A program made the position numbers and the translations under genes. The notes beneath the pieces were generated by a model. It worked only from the letters and a program-made list of their open reading frames with translations. It was not told the origin of the DNA and ran no database searches. A DNA stretch of 64,000 nucleotides. Source: Radiobacillus kanasensis. Lineage in GTDB: Bacteria; Bacillota; Bacilli; Bacillales; Amphibacillaceae. The stretch spans positions 1,370,001 to 1,434,000 of the forward strand of contig NZ_CP088020.1 of NCBI RefSeq assembly GCF_021049245.1, written 5' to 3'. Every line of letters begins with the position of its first letter. Positions within the stretch are counted from its first letter, which is position 1. Positions 17,913 to 26,462 of this stretch are shown here, piece after piece.

Positions 17913-18353
17913 ATGATTACTACTTTAAATGTCCAAAATATTGATGAAACAGTTGAAATGGCGTTGGACCTATGGCCAGGCCACACCTTTGAGCAGATGA
18001 AAAGTGAATTTGATTCCATGCTTGGGTCGGTAAAAGCAAAAGTTTTTGTCTATGGGATTGAAAATAAATCTGTTGGATTTTTGCACATGTCTCTTCGAAG
18101 CGACTATGTTGAGGGTTCAACAAGCAGTCCAGTAGCCTATGTAGAAGGTGTGTATGTAAAGCAAGACTATCGAACAAAAGGTGTAGCAAAAGAATTACTA
18201 AAAGAAGGTGAGGAATGGGCCAAAATCAATGGCTGCTCTCAAATTGCATCTGATATAGAACAAGGGAATGAGGATAGCTACCAATTCCATCATAAATCAG
18301 GGTTTTCTGAAGCTAATCGAATAATTTGTTTTATTAAGGACTTACATTTATAA
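17913..18353 (+). CDS. AAC(6')-like aminoglycoside N-acetyltransferase (GNAT)
   Basis: 146-residue GNAT. The middle and C-terminal part, PVAYVEGVYVKQDYRTKG followed by VAKELLKEGEEWA, GCSQIASDIEQGNEDS and a terminal GFSEANRIICF, follows the pattern of chromosomal AAC(6')-I enzymes (for example the -Iz/-Iaa type: P-V-A-x-L/V-E-G-x-Y-V, G-C-x-x-x-A-S-D, F-H-x-x-x-G-F-x-E). The acetyl-CoA loop is RTKGVA. Resistance is not implied by sequence; many such chromosomal genes are silent or act on other amines. The ribosome site is AAAGGAG. Divergent from the esterase gene. Confidence 0.8.
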   Translation: MITTLNVQNIDETVEMALDLWPGHTFEQMKSEFDSMLGSVKAKVFVYGIENKSVGFLHMSLRSDYVEGSTSSPVAYVEGVYVKQDYRTKGVAKELLKEGEEWAKINGCSQIASDIEQGNEDSYQFHHKSGFSEANRIICFIKDLHL

Positions 18354-18384
18354 CTCGAAAAAAGACCGTGCTTCTTTCGAGTCA
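18352..18384. terminator. Weak bidirectional hairpin
   Basis: ACTCGAAAAAA / TTCTTTCGAGT stem with a mismatch between convergent genes. Confidence 0.5.
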
Positions 18385-18389
18385 TATGC

Positions 18390-18533
18390 TTATTCTTTAA
18401 TTCCTTCTAACCATTCTTTATAGCAAGACGGACAGAGGGTTTCTTCCCGGTCATTGTAGTTATGGAAAAAGTTTACGAAATGGATGGAAGGTTCTGTTAT
18501 TGGCTGGTCACAATAGAAACAAGTATCATTCAT
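18390..18533 (-). CDS. Small Cys-rich zinc-ribbon-like protein
   Basis: 47-residue product, MNDTCFYCDQPI ... EETLCPSCYKEWLEGIKE, with two CxxC pairs about 30 residues apart, likely one zinc site. The ATG at 18533 has a textbook AAAGGAGGTTACTTTT leader, which decides against a longer in-frame reading from 18668. No family assigned. The 18,534-18,750 gap upstream holds its promoter region and that of the lipoprotein gene. Confidence 0.7.
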   Translation of the reverse strand: MNDTCFYCDQPITEPSIHFVNFFHNYNDREETLCPSCYKEWLEGIKE

Positions 18534-18750
18534 AAAAGTAACCTCCTTTGATTTACGTATATTATGACCATATATGTGCGAATTTCTCCCTGTAAATTCA
18601 TCCAGTAATAAGATTGAGAATTCGCGGAGAACTAGCAGCTGAACGTGCTCATTATGTTTTAAAATCATGAGCTACTTGCTTTTGAACAACCTTCCATTTC
18701 AACCTTACTGTCATACGATATTAGGGATGATCAAAAAAGGGTGAGGAAAT

Positions 18751-19713
18751 ATGAAAAAAGGCTTAATCTTCTTAGTATTTATGACGGGACTTTTGTTGGT
18801 CGGGTGTTCAGGTGAAAGTGATATAAGCGAGTTTCCAAGTAAACCAATTAAATTAATGGTTGTTTTTCCTCCAGGAGGTGGAACCGATAACCAAGCGCGG
18901 ATTATCTCAGAATATGCACAAAAGTATTTGGATGAAGAACTGGTTATTGTGAATAAGCCTGGCGGAGGAGGCAGAGTTGGTTGGAATGAATTCACACAAG
19001 TTAATCCAGATGGTTATGCCCTTGCGGCTTATAACTTGCCTCATATTATTTCACAACCCCTTGTTGGCTCCACTTCCTATCAAACAAAGGACTTCGAGCC
19101 TATCGTGAATTGGGGAGGAGATCCAACTGTTTTCGCCGTGAAAAAGGGAAGTAATATTCAAAACCTTGAAGATTTAATTAAAAGGTCTAAGCAAAATCCT
19201 GATAGTATTACAATTGGTCACTCAGGAAAATATGTGGGTCAACATCTGGCTATTCTACAACTCGAAAATGCTGTGGGTATTCAGCTCAAGGACGTGGCTT
19301 TTGGGGGCTCATCAGAAGCGAATGCATCTCTGTTAGGTGGACATATTGATGTCATTTCCGGAAATCTGTCCGGTATTACAAGATTGGGGGATCAGGTAAG
19401 GCCACTAGCGATAGCAACAGAAAAACGCCATGAGTATGCACCAGATATTCCAACCTTTAAGGAACTTGGGTATTCTAATGTGATCATGAGTACCGATAGA
19501 GGGATAGCCGCGAGAAAGGGAACCCCAGATGAAGTAATTGCCAAGTTAGAAAAAGCATTTATGGAGCTTTTGCAGGATAAACAATTCCAAGCAGAAATGC
19601 GAAAAGCTGGAGCAGGAACCTTGATTATGGACAGAAAAGAAACCATAAAAGAGATTGAAGAAAGAAAAGAAGAGTATGAGAAGTTGCTGAAAACGATTGG
19701 GGTGCTTGATTAA
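18751..19713 (+). CDS. Tripartite tricarboxylate transporter (TctC/Bug) binding lipoprotein
   Basis: 320 residues. Type II signal peptide with lipobox LVGC (Cys19). The mature part starts FPSKPIKLMVVFPPGGGTDNQARI, the diagnostic opening of the Bug/TctC family, and has KPGGGGRVGWNEF and AFGGSSEANASLLGGHID as substrate-loop segments. It would bind a carboxylate outside the cell. No tctA or tctB gene lies nearby, so it is an orphan here; the membrane partners could be elsewhere, or it could serve as a sensor component. The ribosome site is a modest AAAAGGGTGAGG. Confidence 0.87.
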   Translation: MKKGLIFLVFMTGLLLVGCSGESDISEFPSKPIKLMVVFPPGGGTDNQARIISEYAQKYLDEELVIVNKPGGGGRVGWNEFTQVNPDGYALAAYNLPHIISQPLVGSTSYQTKDFEPIVNWGGDPTVFAVKKGSNIQNLEDLIKRSKQNPDSITIGHSGKYVGQHLAILQLENAVGIQLKDVAFGGSSEANASLLGGHIDVISGNLSGITRLGDQVRPLAIATEKRHEYAPDIPTFKELGYSNVIMSTDRGIAARKGTPDEVIAKLEKAFMELLQDKQFQAEMRKAGAGTLIMDRKETIKEIEERKEEYEKLLKTIGVLD

Positions 19714-19765
19714 GGAAGTACACTGGAGTAGTGCTCCGTTTTTCTAACGCTTAGTTACTACTATT

Positions 19766-19842
19766 AGCCTTGGCAATTCAAATACACGCCTCCCTCCTTT
19801 ATTGTTTAAACATAGAATGGTTGGGTTGCGTGTATTTTTAAT
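19766..19842. terminator. Long-loop inverted repeat between convergent genes
   Basis: AAATACACGC / GCGTGTATTT arms of 10 bp with a ~45-nt loop and TTTTTAATT after the right arm. Could be a terminator for the TctC gene. Confidence 0.5.
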
Positions 19843-19870
19843 TCCATTATGGAATTAAAATGTGTTAGCT

Positions 19871-20047
19871 CTACTCATTTGATTCGTTATGTTTCATTTC
19901 ATGAAGTATTTCTGTCAATATTTGATTTTTCTCTTTTTGATTTCGTAACAGATTAATCATAAACCAAATGGAGAAAATGGCCAGTCCAATGGAAATGATA
20001 AACGGAAAAAGTGCGACAATAGGAAAAAACGTAAAAGCAGCATCCAT
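19871..20047 (-). CDS. Small single-helix membrane protein
   Basis: 58 residues: one hydrophobic segment (VALFPFIISIGLAIFSIWFMI) followed by a charged tail LLRNQKEKNQILTEILHEMK. The pattern resembles small DUF4083-type Bacillus proteins but this is not certain. The ATG at 20047 has GGGAGG at 7-nt spacing; an in-frame upstream start at 20062 overlaps that ribosome site. Confidence 0.6.
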   Translation of the reverse strand: MDAAFTFFPIVALFPFIISIGLAIFSIWFMINLLRNQKEKNQILTEILHEMKHNESNE

Positions 20048-20109
20048 ACAATAACCTCCCATCTTTGTTAAGTGCTATTATATGAATGCCTCAAAATGTA
20101 TATAATTAT

Positions 20110-20409
20110 TTATTTTCTTATGTCTGCCAAATTCTTTTTTGCTAAAATGTAGTTCATATCTAACTGTGTCACGAATCCCAGTATTGGATCTTCTTTCAGA
20201 TTTGCTTTTAGTGAGTAATATATATTTGGTTTTTCATGTTTTAGTATGGAAATCACTTCGGACGTCGGTAGTGAAATGTATCGAGTGCGCACTCGTAAGA
20301 AGCTTCTTAAGAAGGACTTATAGTTGCCAAAATAGCCTTGGTTATCGGGATATTGGTTCATTAATTTATCGAACTTTTTTAAAATGGATTCTAGCTCTGG
20401 CTCTCTCAC
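20110..20409 (-). CDS. 99-residue protein of unknown function under c-di-GMP riboswitch control
   Basis: No family recognised. The product is charged and soluble, with a predicted helical N terminus (PELESILKKFDKLMNQY), a YKSFLRSFLRVRTRYISLP segment and a helical C terminus. Start is GTG with GAGAGGAGAA upstream at about 9-nt spacing. A c-di-GMP-I riboswitch aptamer lies on the same strand about 60 nt upstream, so expression should respond to cyclic di-GMP. Between aptamer and start, ATCTCC can pair with GGAGA of the ribosome site, which suggests translational control. That connects the protein to the motile/sessile switch, but its activity cannot be inferred. Confidence 0.75.
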   Translation of the reverse strand: MREPELESILKKFDKLMNQYPDNQGYFGNYKSFLRSFLRVRTRYISLPTSEVISILKHEKPNIYYSLKANLKEDPILGFVTQLDMNYILAKKNLADIRK

Positions 20410-20465
20410 TTTTACATTCTCCTCTCATATTTGCCTCATAATAACACCTAATCAAGGAGATATTG

Positions 20466-20541
20466 TGTAGGCAACTGGCTGGCATAGTTTTAACGGTAGC
20501 CCCTGTAGTTTTGCGTCCTTGTTTTTCAACAAGTTTGCCAT
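20466..20541 (-). promoter_or_regulatory. c-di-GMP-I (GEMM-I) riboswitch aptamer
   Basis: Read on the minus strand from 20540: GGCAAAC, hairpin CUUGUU-GAAAAA-CAAG, GGACGCAAA, then ACUACAGGGGCUACC, and ending AUGCCAGCCAGUUGCC. These match the GEMM-I layout: the conserved GGCAAA, tetraloop-type P2 hairpin, the GGACGCAAA junction, and a P3 closing arm with CCAG...UUGCC. A near-identical core (through GGACGCAAA) occurs again at 49.8 kb. Controls the 99-residue gene at 20110-20409. Confidence 0.92.
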
Positions 20542-20616
20542 TTTCTTCATCCTATTATACCATATTTATTTTAATATAAAAGTGTTCTTTAGGTCTGTTT
20601 CCCTATTTTTTAGACA

Positions 20617-20648
20617 AAAAATCCCTGACTGGTTAGCCAGGGAATTAT
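20617..20648 (-). terminator. Terminator of the YeeE/YedE gene
   Basis: On the minus strand TCCCTGGCT / AGTCAGGGA with a 4-nt loop (one mismatch) followed by TTTTTTGTC. It ends transcription before the riboswitch unit. The 20,542-20,766 stretch holds no supported gene; an open frame on the plus strand there is low quality. Confidence 0.85.
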
Positions 20649-20766
20649 TTATACGTTACCAGAATTTTAGCAAGAAGAACCTCGACGAAGGAGAAATTTT
20701 AAGTAAAATGTATATGGGCAACTAAGGCTTAACCTCCGCCTATAGGCTTGGCTTCGCCAGTTTTCT

Positions 20767-22008
20767 TTAACAAAAATGATCGCCTTTTTTCGGTACAGAC
20801 ATGCTAAATAATGGACGGAGATAGAGGGACAAATAACTTCCTGCTAATGCGAATACTGCCCATACCCAGCCATGAATACTTAAGGAAGCAATGCCGCCAA
20901 AATAGGCTCCAATGTTACAGCCAAATGCAATGCGAGCTCCGTATCCCATAAGAACTCCACCAATGATGGCTGCTAACATAATTCGTATTGGTATCTTTTT
21001 TAAGATAAATAATCCACCTGCTGCAGAAGCTAGCAAGGCACCGATTATCACACCAAAATTTAAGATTGTAGTGGAATCAGCAAAAATGGATGCTTCTAAT
21101 TGTCCAGCATTTCCTCTAGACCAATAATCCCAAGTAGTTACATCAATACCTATAGCAGACGCTGTTTTGGATCCCCATAGAGCAAATGCAGATGTTACTC
21201 CCCAAGGATTTCCACGCACAAGTAATGTAATGGCATTAAGCACAGCTAAAACAAGAGCGGCAGCCCAAAGTGGCCAGGATCCTTTCAGAATGCGTAACCA
21301 TCCATTTGCTTGAGGCAATGGCTTGATTTTTGGTGGTTGTTTTTTCTTTTCTATAAGTTTGGTAGCCCAGAAAATCAATGCAATAAATGCAAATTGTAGG
21401 AGCCAACCATTAAAATAGCCAAACTGTTCTCCAAGTGAAATTGGAGCAAAGGAAGGCATATCTTGAACCCAGAATCCCCAATGCCATGCTCCGAGGACAG
21501 AGCCGATGATAAAACCAATTAATGTGATGACCATTTCTCCACGTCCCCCACCTAACGAGTAGAGAGTACCGGACGCACAGCCATTTCCTAATTGCATTCC
21601 AATCCCGAAAAGAAAAGATCCTACTATAACACTAACACCAACTGGGGATACATAACCAGCTGGTTCTACCCCGAAAAAACCCTTTCCGATTGCAAAAATG
21701 ATGGCAAATAACCCACTTGCCACTGCAAGCATAATCATATGTGCCCGAATGCCTTCCCCGTTTCCGATGGACATCAATCTACGAAAAGCTGATGTGAACC
21801 CAAAACGAGCATGGAAAAGTGTAAAACCAAGCGAAAGTCCAATCCATACTTGAACTCCTAACTGTACTCCACCTTGTTGACTAGAAAGAATAGTAATAAT
21901 AATGGCAGCAATTATTCCACCAACAAGGTAGACCTTTTGCGGAGAGGAAAGCTCTCCTATGAATGTTCGTTTCTTATTTTCTGTGACCTGCTTTGCAGCA
22001 GTTTCCAT
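20767..22008 (-). CDS. YeeE/YedE family sulfur-compound transporter (DUF395)
   Basis: 413-residue membrane protein with the two repeats of the YeeE/YedE fold. Conserved Cys/Gly loops are FGIGMQLGNGCASGTLYSLGGG in the first half and GYGARIAFGCNIGAYFGGIAS in the second; the Cys residues in these loops carry thiosulfate through the channel in TsuA (YeeE). A role in thiosulfate or selenium-compound uptake is inferred. TusA-like sulfur carriers that often accompany it are not found next to it. The ATG at 22008 follows AAGGGGTGATGAT. Confidence 0.9.
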   Translation of the reverse strand: METAAKQVTENKKRTFIGELSSPQKVYLVGGIIAAIIITILSSQQGGVQLGVQVWIGLSLGFTLFHARFGFTSAFRRLMSIGNGEGIRAHMIMLAVASGLFAIIFAIGKGFFGVEPAGYVSPVGVSVIVGSFLFGIGMQLGNGCASGTLYSLGGGRGEMVITLIGFIIGSVLGAWHWGFWVQDMPSFAPISLGEQFGYFNGWLLQFAFIALIFWATKLIEKKKQPPKIKPLPQANGWLRILKGSWPLWAAALVLAVLNAITLLVRGNPWGVTSAFALWGSKTASAIGIDVTTWDYWSRGNAGQLEASIFADSTTILNFGVIIGALLASAAGGLFILKKIPIRIMLAAIIGGVLMGYGARIAFGCNIGAYFGGIASLSIHGWVWAVFALAGSYLSLYLRPLFSMSVPKKGDHFC

Positions 22009-22151
22009 ATCATCACCCCTTATCTGTATAATTCCTATGCGTTTAATCGGTTTTATATTTTAAATAGTTCATTTTGTTTTGTAAAGAGATAGAACTTATG
22101 CTTCTTCTTTAAAAGCTGATAAGATAGTGTTAGTTGAAAGGGGAGAAGGAG

Positions 22152-23237
22152 ATGAGTAATCCACTTACGGAAGCATTTAAAAATTCCAAGTTTCAATTAA
22201 CTGGTCATGGTCCAAGAAATGTTCAAATATTAAAAAAAGCATTTGCGGATATTCCAGATGATCAAGTCAGTGACATGTATGGAAATGGGGAAGGGATAGA
22301 GGCTTTCGAAAATAAGATAGCGGCCTATTTAGGGAAAGACTCTGCGGTGTTTTTTCCTAGTGGTACGATGGCGCAACAAATTGCCCTTCGCATATGGTGT
22401 GATCAAAAAGGAGTGCATAAAGTAGCGTATCATCCACTATCACATTTAGAAATCCACGAGGAAGACGGACTGAAAGAACTGCATAACATAGAAACCTTTT
22501 TACTCGCTGATAAAGACAGAGTGATTGAATTCGAAGATGTAAAAGAAATGGATCAAGATATTTCGTGTTTACTATTGGAATTGCCACAACGAGAAATTGG
22601 AGGACAATTACCTTCCTATGAGACTTTAGAGAGAATCTCGGAGTATTGTAGAGGGAATGGAATCAAGCTTCATCTAGATGGTGCACGACTTTTTGAAATT
22701 CTCCCATTTTATCAAAAAACTGCTGTAGAGGTATGCGCACTATTTGATAGTGTGTACGTTTCTTTTTATAAAGGAATTGGCGGAATAGCCGGTGCGATAT
22801 TAGCGGGAGATAAAGAGTTTACGGATACGTCGAAGATATGGAAACGTCGGCACGGAGGCGATTTAATCAGCTTGTATCCTTATATTATTCCAGCAGACTA
22901 CTACTTTGAAAAAAGAAGGGATAAGATGGAGCAATATTTGGAAGGCGCTAAAGAATTGGCAGCGTTTTTTAATTCCGTTCCATCGATCTCCACTACACCG
23001 ATTCATCCTGTATCTAATATGTTTCATGTACACATAGAGAAGCGAAAAGAAGATATAGAGGCAATTCTGGCGCAACTAATAAAGGAGACTGGAATCGGTG
23101 TCACTAGTTATGTAAAAGAAACTGAGGAAAAGACCTGTTATTTTGAGGTAAGTATTGGTGATCATTATGAAAACATTCCGAAAGCACAGCTTAAGGAATT
23201 GTTTGAAAGATTAGAAATTGAAATAGGCATTAACTAG
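22152..23237 (+). CDS. Low-specificity threonine aldolase / beta-eliminating lyase family
   Basis: 361-residue PLP enzyme of the aromatic-amino-acid beta-eliminating lyase/threonine aldolase family; cleaves L-threonine or allo-threonine to glycine and acetaldehyde. Motifs: YGNGEGIEAFENKIAAYLGK, FFPSGTMAQQIALR (PLP phosphate loop), LHLDGARLFE (PLP ring aspartate) and SFYKGIGGIAGAIL with the Schiff-base lysine. The ATG at 22152 has GGGGAGAAGGAG; a TTG at 22134 is part of the leader. Single gene with its own terminator. It resembles a Bacillus branch in which function has been assigned by homology only. Confidence 0.87.
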   Translation: MSNPLTEAFKNSKFQLTGHGPRNVQILKKAFADIPDDQVSDMYGNGEGIEAFENKIAAYLGKDSAVFFPSGTMAQQIALRIWCDQKGVHKVAYHPLSHLEIHEEDGLKELHNIETFLLADKDRVIEFEDVKEMDQDISCLLLELPQREIGGQLPSYETLERISEYCRGNGIKLHLDGARLFEILPFYQKTAVEVCALFDSVYVSFYKGIGGIAGAILAGDKEFTDTSKIWKRRHGGDLISLYPYIIPADYYFEKRRDKMEQYLEGAKELAAFFNSVPSISTTPIHPVSNMFHVHIEKRKEDIEAILAQLIKETGIGVTSYVKETEEKTCYFEVSIGDHYENIPKAQLKELFERLEIEIGIN

Positions 23238-23270
23238 CAACTAGACCAAGGAAGCTTGGTCTAGTTTTTC
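23236..23270 (+). terminator. Terminator after threonine aldolase
   Basis: AACTAGACCA / TGGTCTAGTT hairpin with a 7-nt loop followed by TTTTTC. Confidence 0.92.
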
Positions 23271-23398
23271 ATTTTTCTGATAGTACCATTGCCTTATAAA
23301 AAAGGGTTTTTGATGTTTCACCTAAACCAAAGGCTCTAATCCATATATGGTAAAATAAAGAAAAGCTATTCATTATTTAGAATCAGAGAGGTAGAAAA

Positions 23399-24187
23399 AT
23401 GGATAAAATCCTTGCCAAATATTTAGAATTTGATGTTGCATATTATGAATCCTTTTCCACGAGAGAAGACAAACCGTGGGGATTACTTTTTCATAACGAG
23501 AGTCAGCCTTCTTACTACGATGCGAATCATGCGCATATTAGTGAGATACCGAAAGACCCACAAGCTGTCATAAATGAAGTAAAAGAATTTTACGAACCGA
23601 AACAATTAACGCCCCGTTTTTACATCTATAATTGGCTAAACCAGGCAAAGCTCCAGTCTGTGTTGAAAAATAATAACTTTCAGTCGGAAGAAATAGTGAG
23701 TCCTTTTCAAATATGGACTGGAAATATCCATGAACCGAAGCATAAGGAAGGGATAACTTGTGAAAAGGTGACCGAAGACAATTACACCGAAGCTCTTGAA
23801 ATAGAATGTAGTATCGAAGAATTTGGCGGGAAAGAGGTGCGTGAAAAAGCCTTTCCAGAAGATTTCAGGAATCCTTCAATGACCTTTTATCTCCTTCGCT
23901 ATCATGGTGTTGCTTGCTCAATTGCTAGTATTTTTGAACACAATGGCCAAGGAAGAGTAGAAAGTGTCGCAACATTAAGAGAGTATAGAGGAAGAGGTTT
24001 GATTGGGAGTCTGATTAGTCACATTCAAACGGAAGCAGTGGCAAAAGATTTAGAAAAACTTTGGATTATACCAATTAATGAAAAGATAGAAAAAGTCTAC
24101 GCCAAATATGAGTTTGTAACGGTCGGGAAATTTATCACAGGTCACGCTTTTCTTAGTGGGAAATGTATAACAGAGCTTCAAGGATAA
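23399..24187 (+). CDS. Two-part GNAT acetyltransferase
   Basis: 262 residues. The C-terminal ~130 residues contain an acetyl-CoA loop (RVESVATLREYRGRGLIGSLISHIQTEA, with RGRGLIG). The N-terminal half (YYESFSTREDKPWGLLFHNE) looks like a degenerate GNAT-like lobe, as in many Bacillus 250-280-residue acetyltransferases. Substrate not evident. It is followed by NUDIX and DHFR-like genes in the same direction with a 22-nt gap, forming a small operon. Confidence 0.8.
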   Translation: MDKILAKYLEFDVAYYESFSTREDKPWGLLFHNESQPSYYDANHAHISEIPKDPQAVINEVKEFYEPKQLTPRFYIYNWLNQAKLQSVLKNNNFQSEEIVSPFQIWTGNIHEPKHKEGITCEKVTEDNYTEALEIECSIEEFGGKEVREKAFPEDFRNPSMTFYLLRYHGVACSIASIFEHNGQGRVESVATLREYRGRGLIGSLISHIQTEAVAKDLEKLWIIPINEKIEKVYAKYEFVTVGKFITGHAFLSGKCITELQG

Positions 24188-24209
24188 GTGTGAGGGGAAG
24201 GAAATCTGG

Positions 24210-24635
24210 ATGAAGAAATGGATCGGCGCTGCTGGATTGTGTGTTAATGAGAAGAATCAATTATTAATGGTTTTACAAGGAAAACCAGAAGAACAGAAAA
24301 AATGGTCGGTTCCATCAGGTGGTCTGGAAGCTGGGGAAACAATAGCTCATTGTTGCGAACGTGAAATGTTCGAAGAAACGGGTTATATAGTAGATGTGAT
24401 GGAATCCGTTAAAGTAAAGCACGATTTCGATCCCATTACAAACGTAGAGGTAGAAGTGCAATACTTTCGGACAGTACTAATTGGTGGGCAACCAACGATA
24501 CAGGACCCAGATCACCTTATCCATGATATCTCGTGGAAATCGGAAGAAGAGTTGAAGAGTCTCGCACTGTCCTTTCCAGAGGATAGAAATTTCTTAATTG
24601 ATTATGTCAGGAGCGAAAAACATGTCCAATCGTAA
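24210..24635 (+). CDS. NUDIX hydrolase
   Basis: 141 residues. The Nudix box is complete: G(G)LEAGETIAHCCEREMFEETGY, matching GX5EX7REUXEEXGU with the catalytic glutamates in REMFEETG. It would hydrolyse a nucleoside diphosphate linked to another moiety; the substrate is not fixed by the box. The start ATG follows GAGGGGAAGG. The 3' end overlaps the start of the DHFR-like gene by 14 nt, supporting coupled translation. Confidence 0.88.
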   Translation: MKKWIGAAGLCVNEKNQLLMVLQGKPEEQKKWSVPSGGLEAGETIAHCCEREMFEETGYIVDVMESVKVKHDFDPITNVEVEVQYFRTVLIGGQPTIQDPDHLIHDISWKSEEELKSLALSFPEDRNFLIDYVRSEKHVQS

Positions 24636-25152
24636 GGTCCTATTATTTATAGCAACGAGTCTTGATGGTTTTATTGCTACAAAGGAAGAGTCCTTAGAAT
24701 GGTTATTTAAGGTTGAGGGCGAAGGGGATAATGGATATTCGGAGTTTTATGAGACGATAGATACAATTGTGATGGGGAGAAATACATATGACTGGATTAT
24801 GAAGCATGAGCAAGAGAATTTTCCGTATGTAAACAAAGCCTGTTATGTGTTTACGAATCAAGAACGAGAAAATACGGAGCATGTCACCTTTGTTAACGAC
24901 AAAGTCATAGACGTTACCCATAAACTCAAACAACAGGCAGGAAAAAATATTTGGGTAGTCGGTGGCGGACAACTCATCCACGAATTTATAAAAGAAGACC
25001 TGATTGATGAAATGATTATCACCGTAGCACCAACACTAATCGGACAGGGTATTCCATTGTTTGTAGAAGGCGACTTTCATTTGGAGTTATCCTTTTTAGG
25101 CACAAGGACGTTTAATCAGTTTGTTGAACTACATTATGAGGTGAAACGATGA
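24622..25152 (+). CDS. Dihydrofolate reductase-like (RibD C-terminal) family protein
   Basis: 176 residues. Starts VLLFIATSLDGFIATKE and contains TIVMGRNTYDWI, NIWVVGGGQLIHEFIKEDLIDEMIITVAPTLIGQGIPLF: the pattern of the RibD/DHFR-like reductases (YwjB/YyaP type in Bacillus). An NADPH-binding GGG motif is present; true folate reduction is not shown. The ATG at 24622 has CAGGAGCGAAAAAC upstream; a TTG at 24598 would extend it without ribosome site. Confidence 0.87.
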   Translation: MSNRKVLLFIATSLDGFIATKEESLEWLFKVEGEGDNGYSEFYETIDTIVMGRNTYDWIMKHEQENFPYVNKACYVFTNQERENTEHVTFVNDKVIDVTHKLKQQAGKNIWVVGGGQLIHEFIKEDLIDEMIITVAPTLIGQGIPLFVEGDFHLELSFLGTRTFNQFVELHYEVKR

Positions 25153-25211
25153 GTGAGAAGGTTACGATAATTCGTAGAATCTGACTTGTCTATGTGAATG
25201 AGGAGGTCGTT

Positions 25212-25865
25212 ATGAAAAAATGGATTATTCCAAGTACATTAATCGCTTGTACTCTATTGTATTTTGTGGAGCAAGGCCTCGAGGTTAATTACGCATGGAA
25301 GACTGCGGCAAAGTGGATTTTTTTTCTAGCAATGCCTTTGCTACTTTCTCGCTTTTTTAATCGCGAAAAGCAAAAGAAAGCTTTTCATAAAAGAGGGATT
25401 TTTTTAGGACTTTTGTTTGGAGGAATTAGCTTTGCAAGTATCCTAGTTGCCTATTATTTATTACAGGATGTAATTGATTTTGATTCCATCGTACAAGAAC
25501 TTAAGAAATCTGGAATCAGTGCAGAGAATTTTATTTTTATTGCTCTTTATATAACGGTGGGGAATTCTTTATTGGAGGAGTTTTTCTTTAGAGGATTTAT
25601 CTTTTTAAACTTATATCAAGCTGGATCTAGAAAATTGGCATACTTGTATTCCGCTCTCCTATTTGCGACTTATCATATTTCTATCTTTCAGTCATGGTTC
25701 TCTTGGGAGCTCATATTGCTGGCGCTTTTTGGTCTTTTTACAATTGGACTGGTTTTTAATTGGCTAGATACGAAGACGAACACGTTTCTTAATTCTTGGG
25801 TTGTTCACATTATGGCGGATTTAGCTATCGTACTAATTGGTTTTCATCTATTTGGCATTTTTTAA
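25212..25865 (+). CDS. CPBP-family intramembrane metalloprotease (CAAX/Abi)
   Basis: 217 residues with about six TM helices. The catalytic motifs of the CPBP/Abi family are visible: EEFFFRGFIF (motif 1, EExxxR), FATYHISIF (motif 2, H) and VVHIMADL (motif 3, H-x-x-x-D/N). Family members process prenylated proteins in eukaryotes and give bacteriocin self-immunity or regulate membrane stress in bacteria; no bacteriocin gene is seen here. The ATG at 25212 follows GAGGAGGTCGTT. Followed closely by a GNAT gene, 15 nt apart. Confidence 0.85.
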   Translation: MKKWIIPSTLIACTLLYFVEQGLEVNYAWKTAAKWIFFLAMPLLLSRFFNREKQKKAFHKRGIFLGLLFGGISFASILVAYYLLQDVIDFDSIVQELKKSGISAENFIFIALYITVGNSLLEEFFFRGFIFLNLYQAGSRKLAYLYSALLFATYHISIFQSWFSWELILLALFGLFTIGLVFNWLDTKTNTFLNSWVVHIMADLAIVLIGFHLFGIF

Positions 25866-25880
25866 TAAGGAGATCATTCT

Positions 25881-26393
25881 ATGAATCTAGCACAATCTAC
25901 ACTGGAAACAAAAAGGTGTATGTTAGTAAAAATACAAGAAAATAACTTTATAGACATTCGAAGGATTTACTCTAATGAAAAGGTTCGTGAGTTTCTTGGC
26001 GGTGTTCCGCCGGAGGAAAGAATCCGTGCTGCCTTTGAAGGGATGGTCCAGACAACGGATGATCATTACTTCATCATCCGTGACAAGCCATCTAATGATC
26101 TTATAGGACTGGTTTCATTAGATAAACATCATGATGGAATATCGACGGGAATTTCTTATCAACTTTTACCTGTTTGGTGGGGAAAGGGGTATGGGAAAGA
26201 AGTAGTAGAAGCAGTACTCGAATATGCTTTCTCTGAATTAGGGCTACCAGTTATTGTTGCAGAAACGCAGACGGCGAATCTAGCATCCTGCAAGCTACTT
26301 GAAGGCGTTGGGATGCGCCTCCGAGATAAAGTATTTCGCTTTGGAGCAGAGCAAGCAATCTATGAACGGCAAAAAAATAATCTCATGAATTAA
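25881..26393 (+). CDS. RimJ/RimL-type GNAT acetyltransferase
   Basis: 170 residues; N-terminal ETKRCMLVKIQENNFIDIRRIY, central GISYQLLPVWWGKGYGKEVVEAVLEYAF with acetyl-CoA loop WGKGYGKE, and ETQTANLASCKLLEGVGMRLRDK. This is the sixth GNAT gene between 14 and 26.4 kb. It follows the CPBP gene at 15-nt distance and is probably cotranscribed with it. Substrate unknown. Confidence 0.85.
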   Translation: MNLAQSTLETKRCMLVKIQENNFIDIRRIYSNEKVREFLGGVPPEERIRAAFEGMVQTTDDHYFIIRDKPSNDLIGLVSLDKHHDGISTGISYQLLPVWWGKGYGKEVVEAVLEYAFSELGLPVIVAETQTANLASCKLLEGVGMRLRDKVFRFGAEQAIYERQKNNLMN

Positions 26394-26462
26394 TTGTCGA
26401 AGAAAAAAGGGTTTCCTCCCATCTGCTAGTACTTTAGACTAATAAGTAAAAGGAGTGATGAG

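Noticed and set aside
20519..20725. 68-residue coding region on the plus strand
   Set aside because: It lies over the antisense of a riboswitch and a terminator, has no ribosome site and a low-complexity Phe-rich product.
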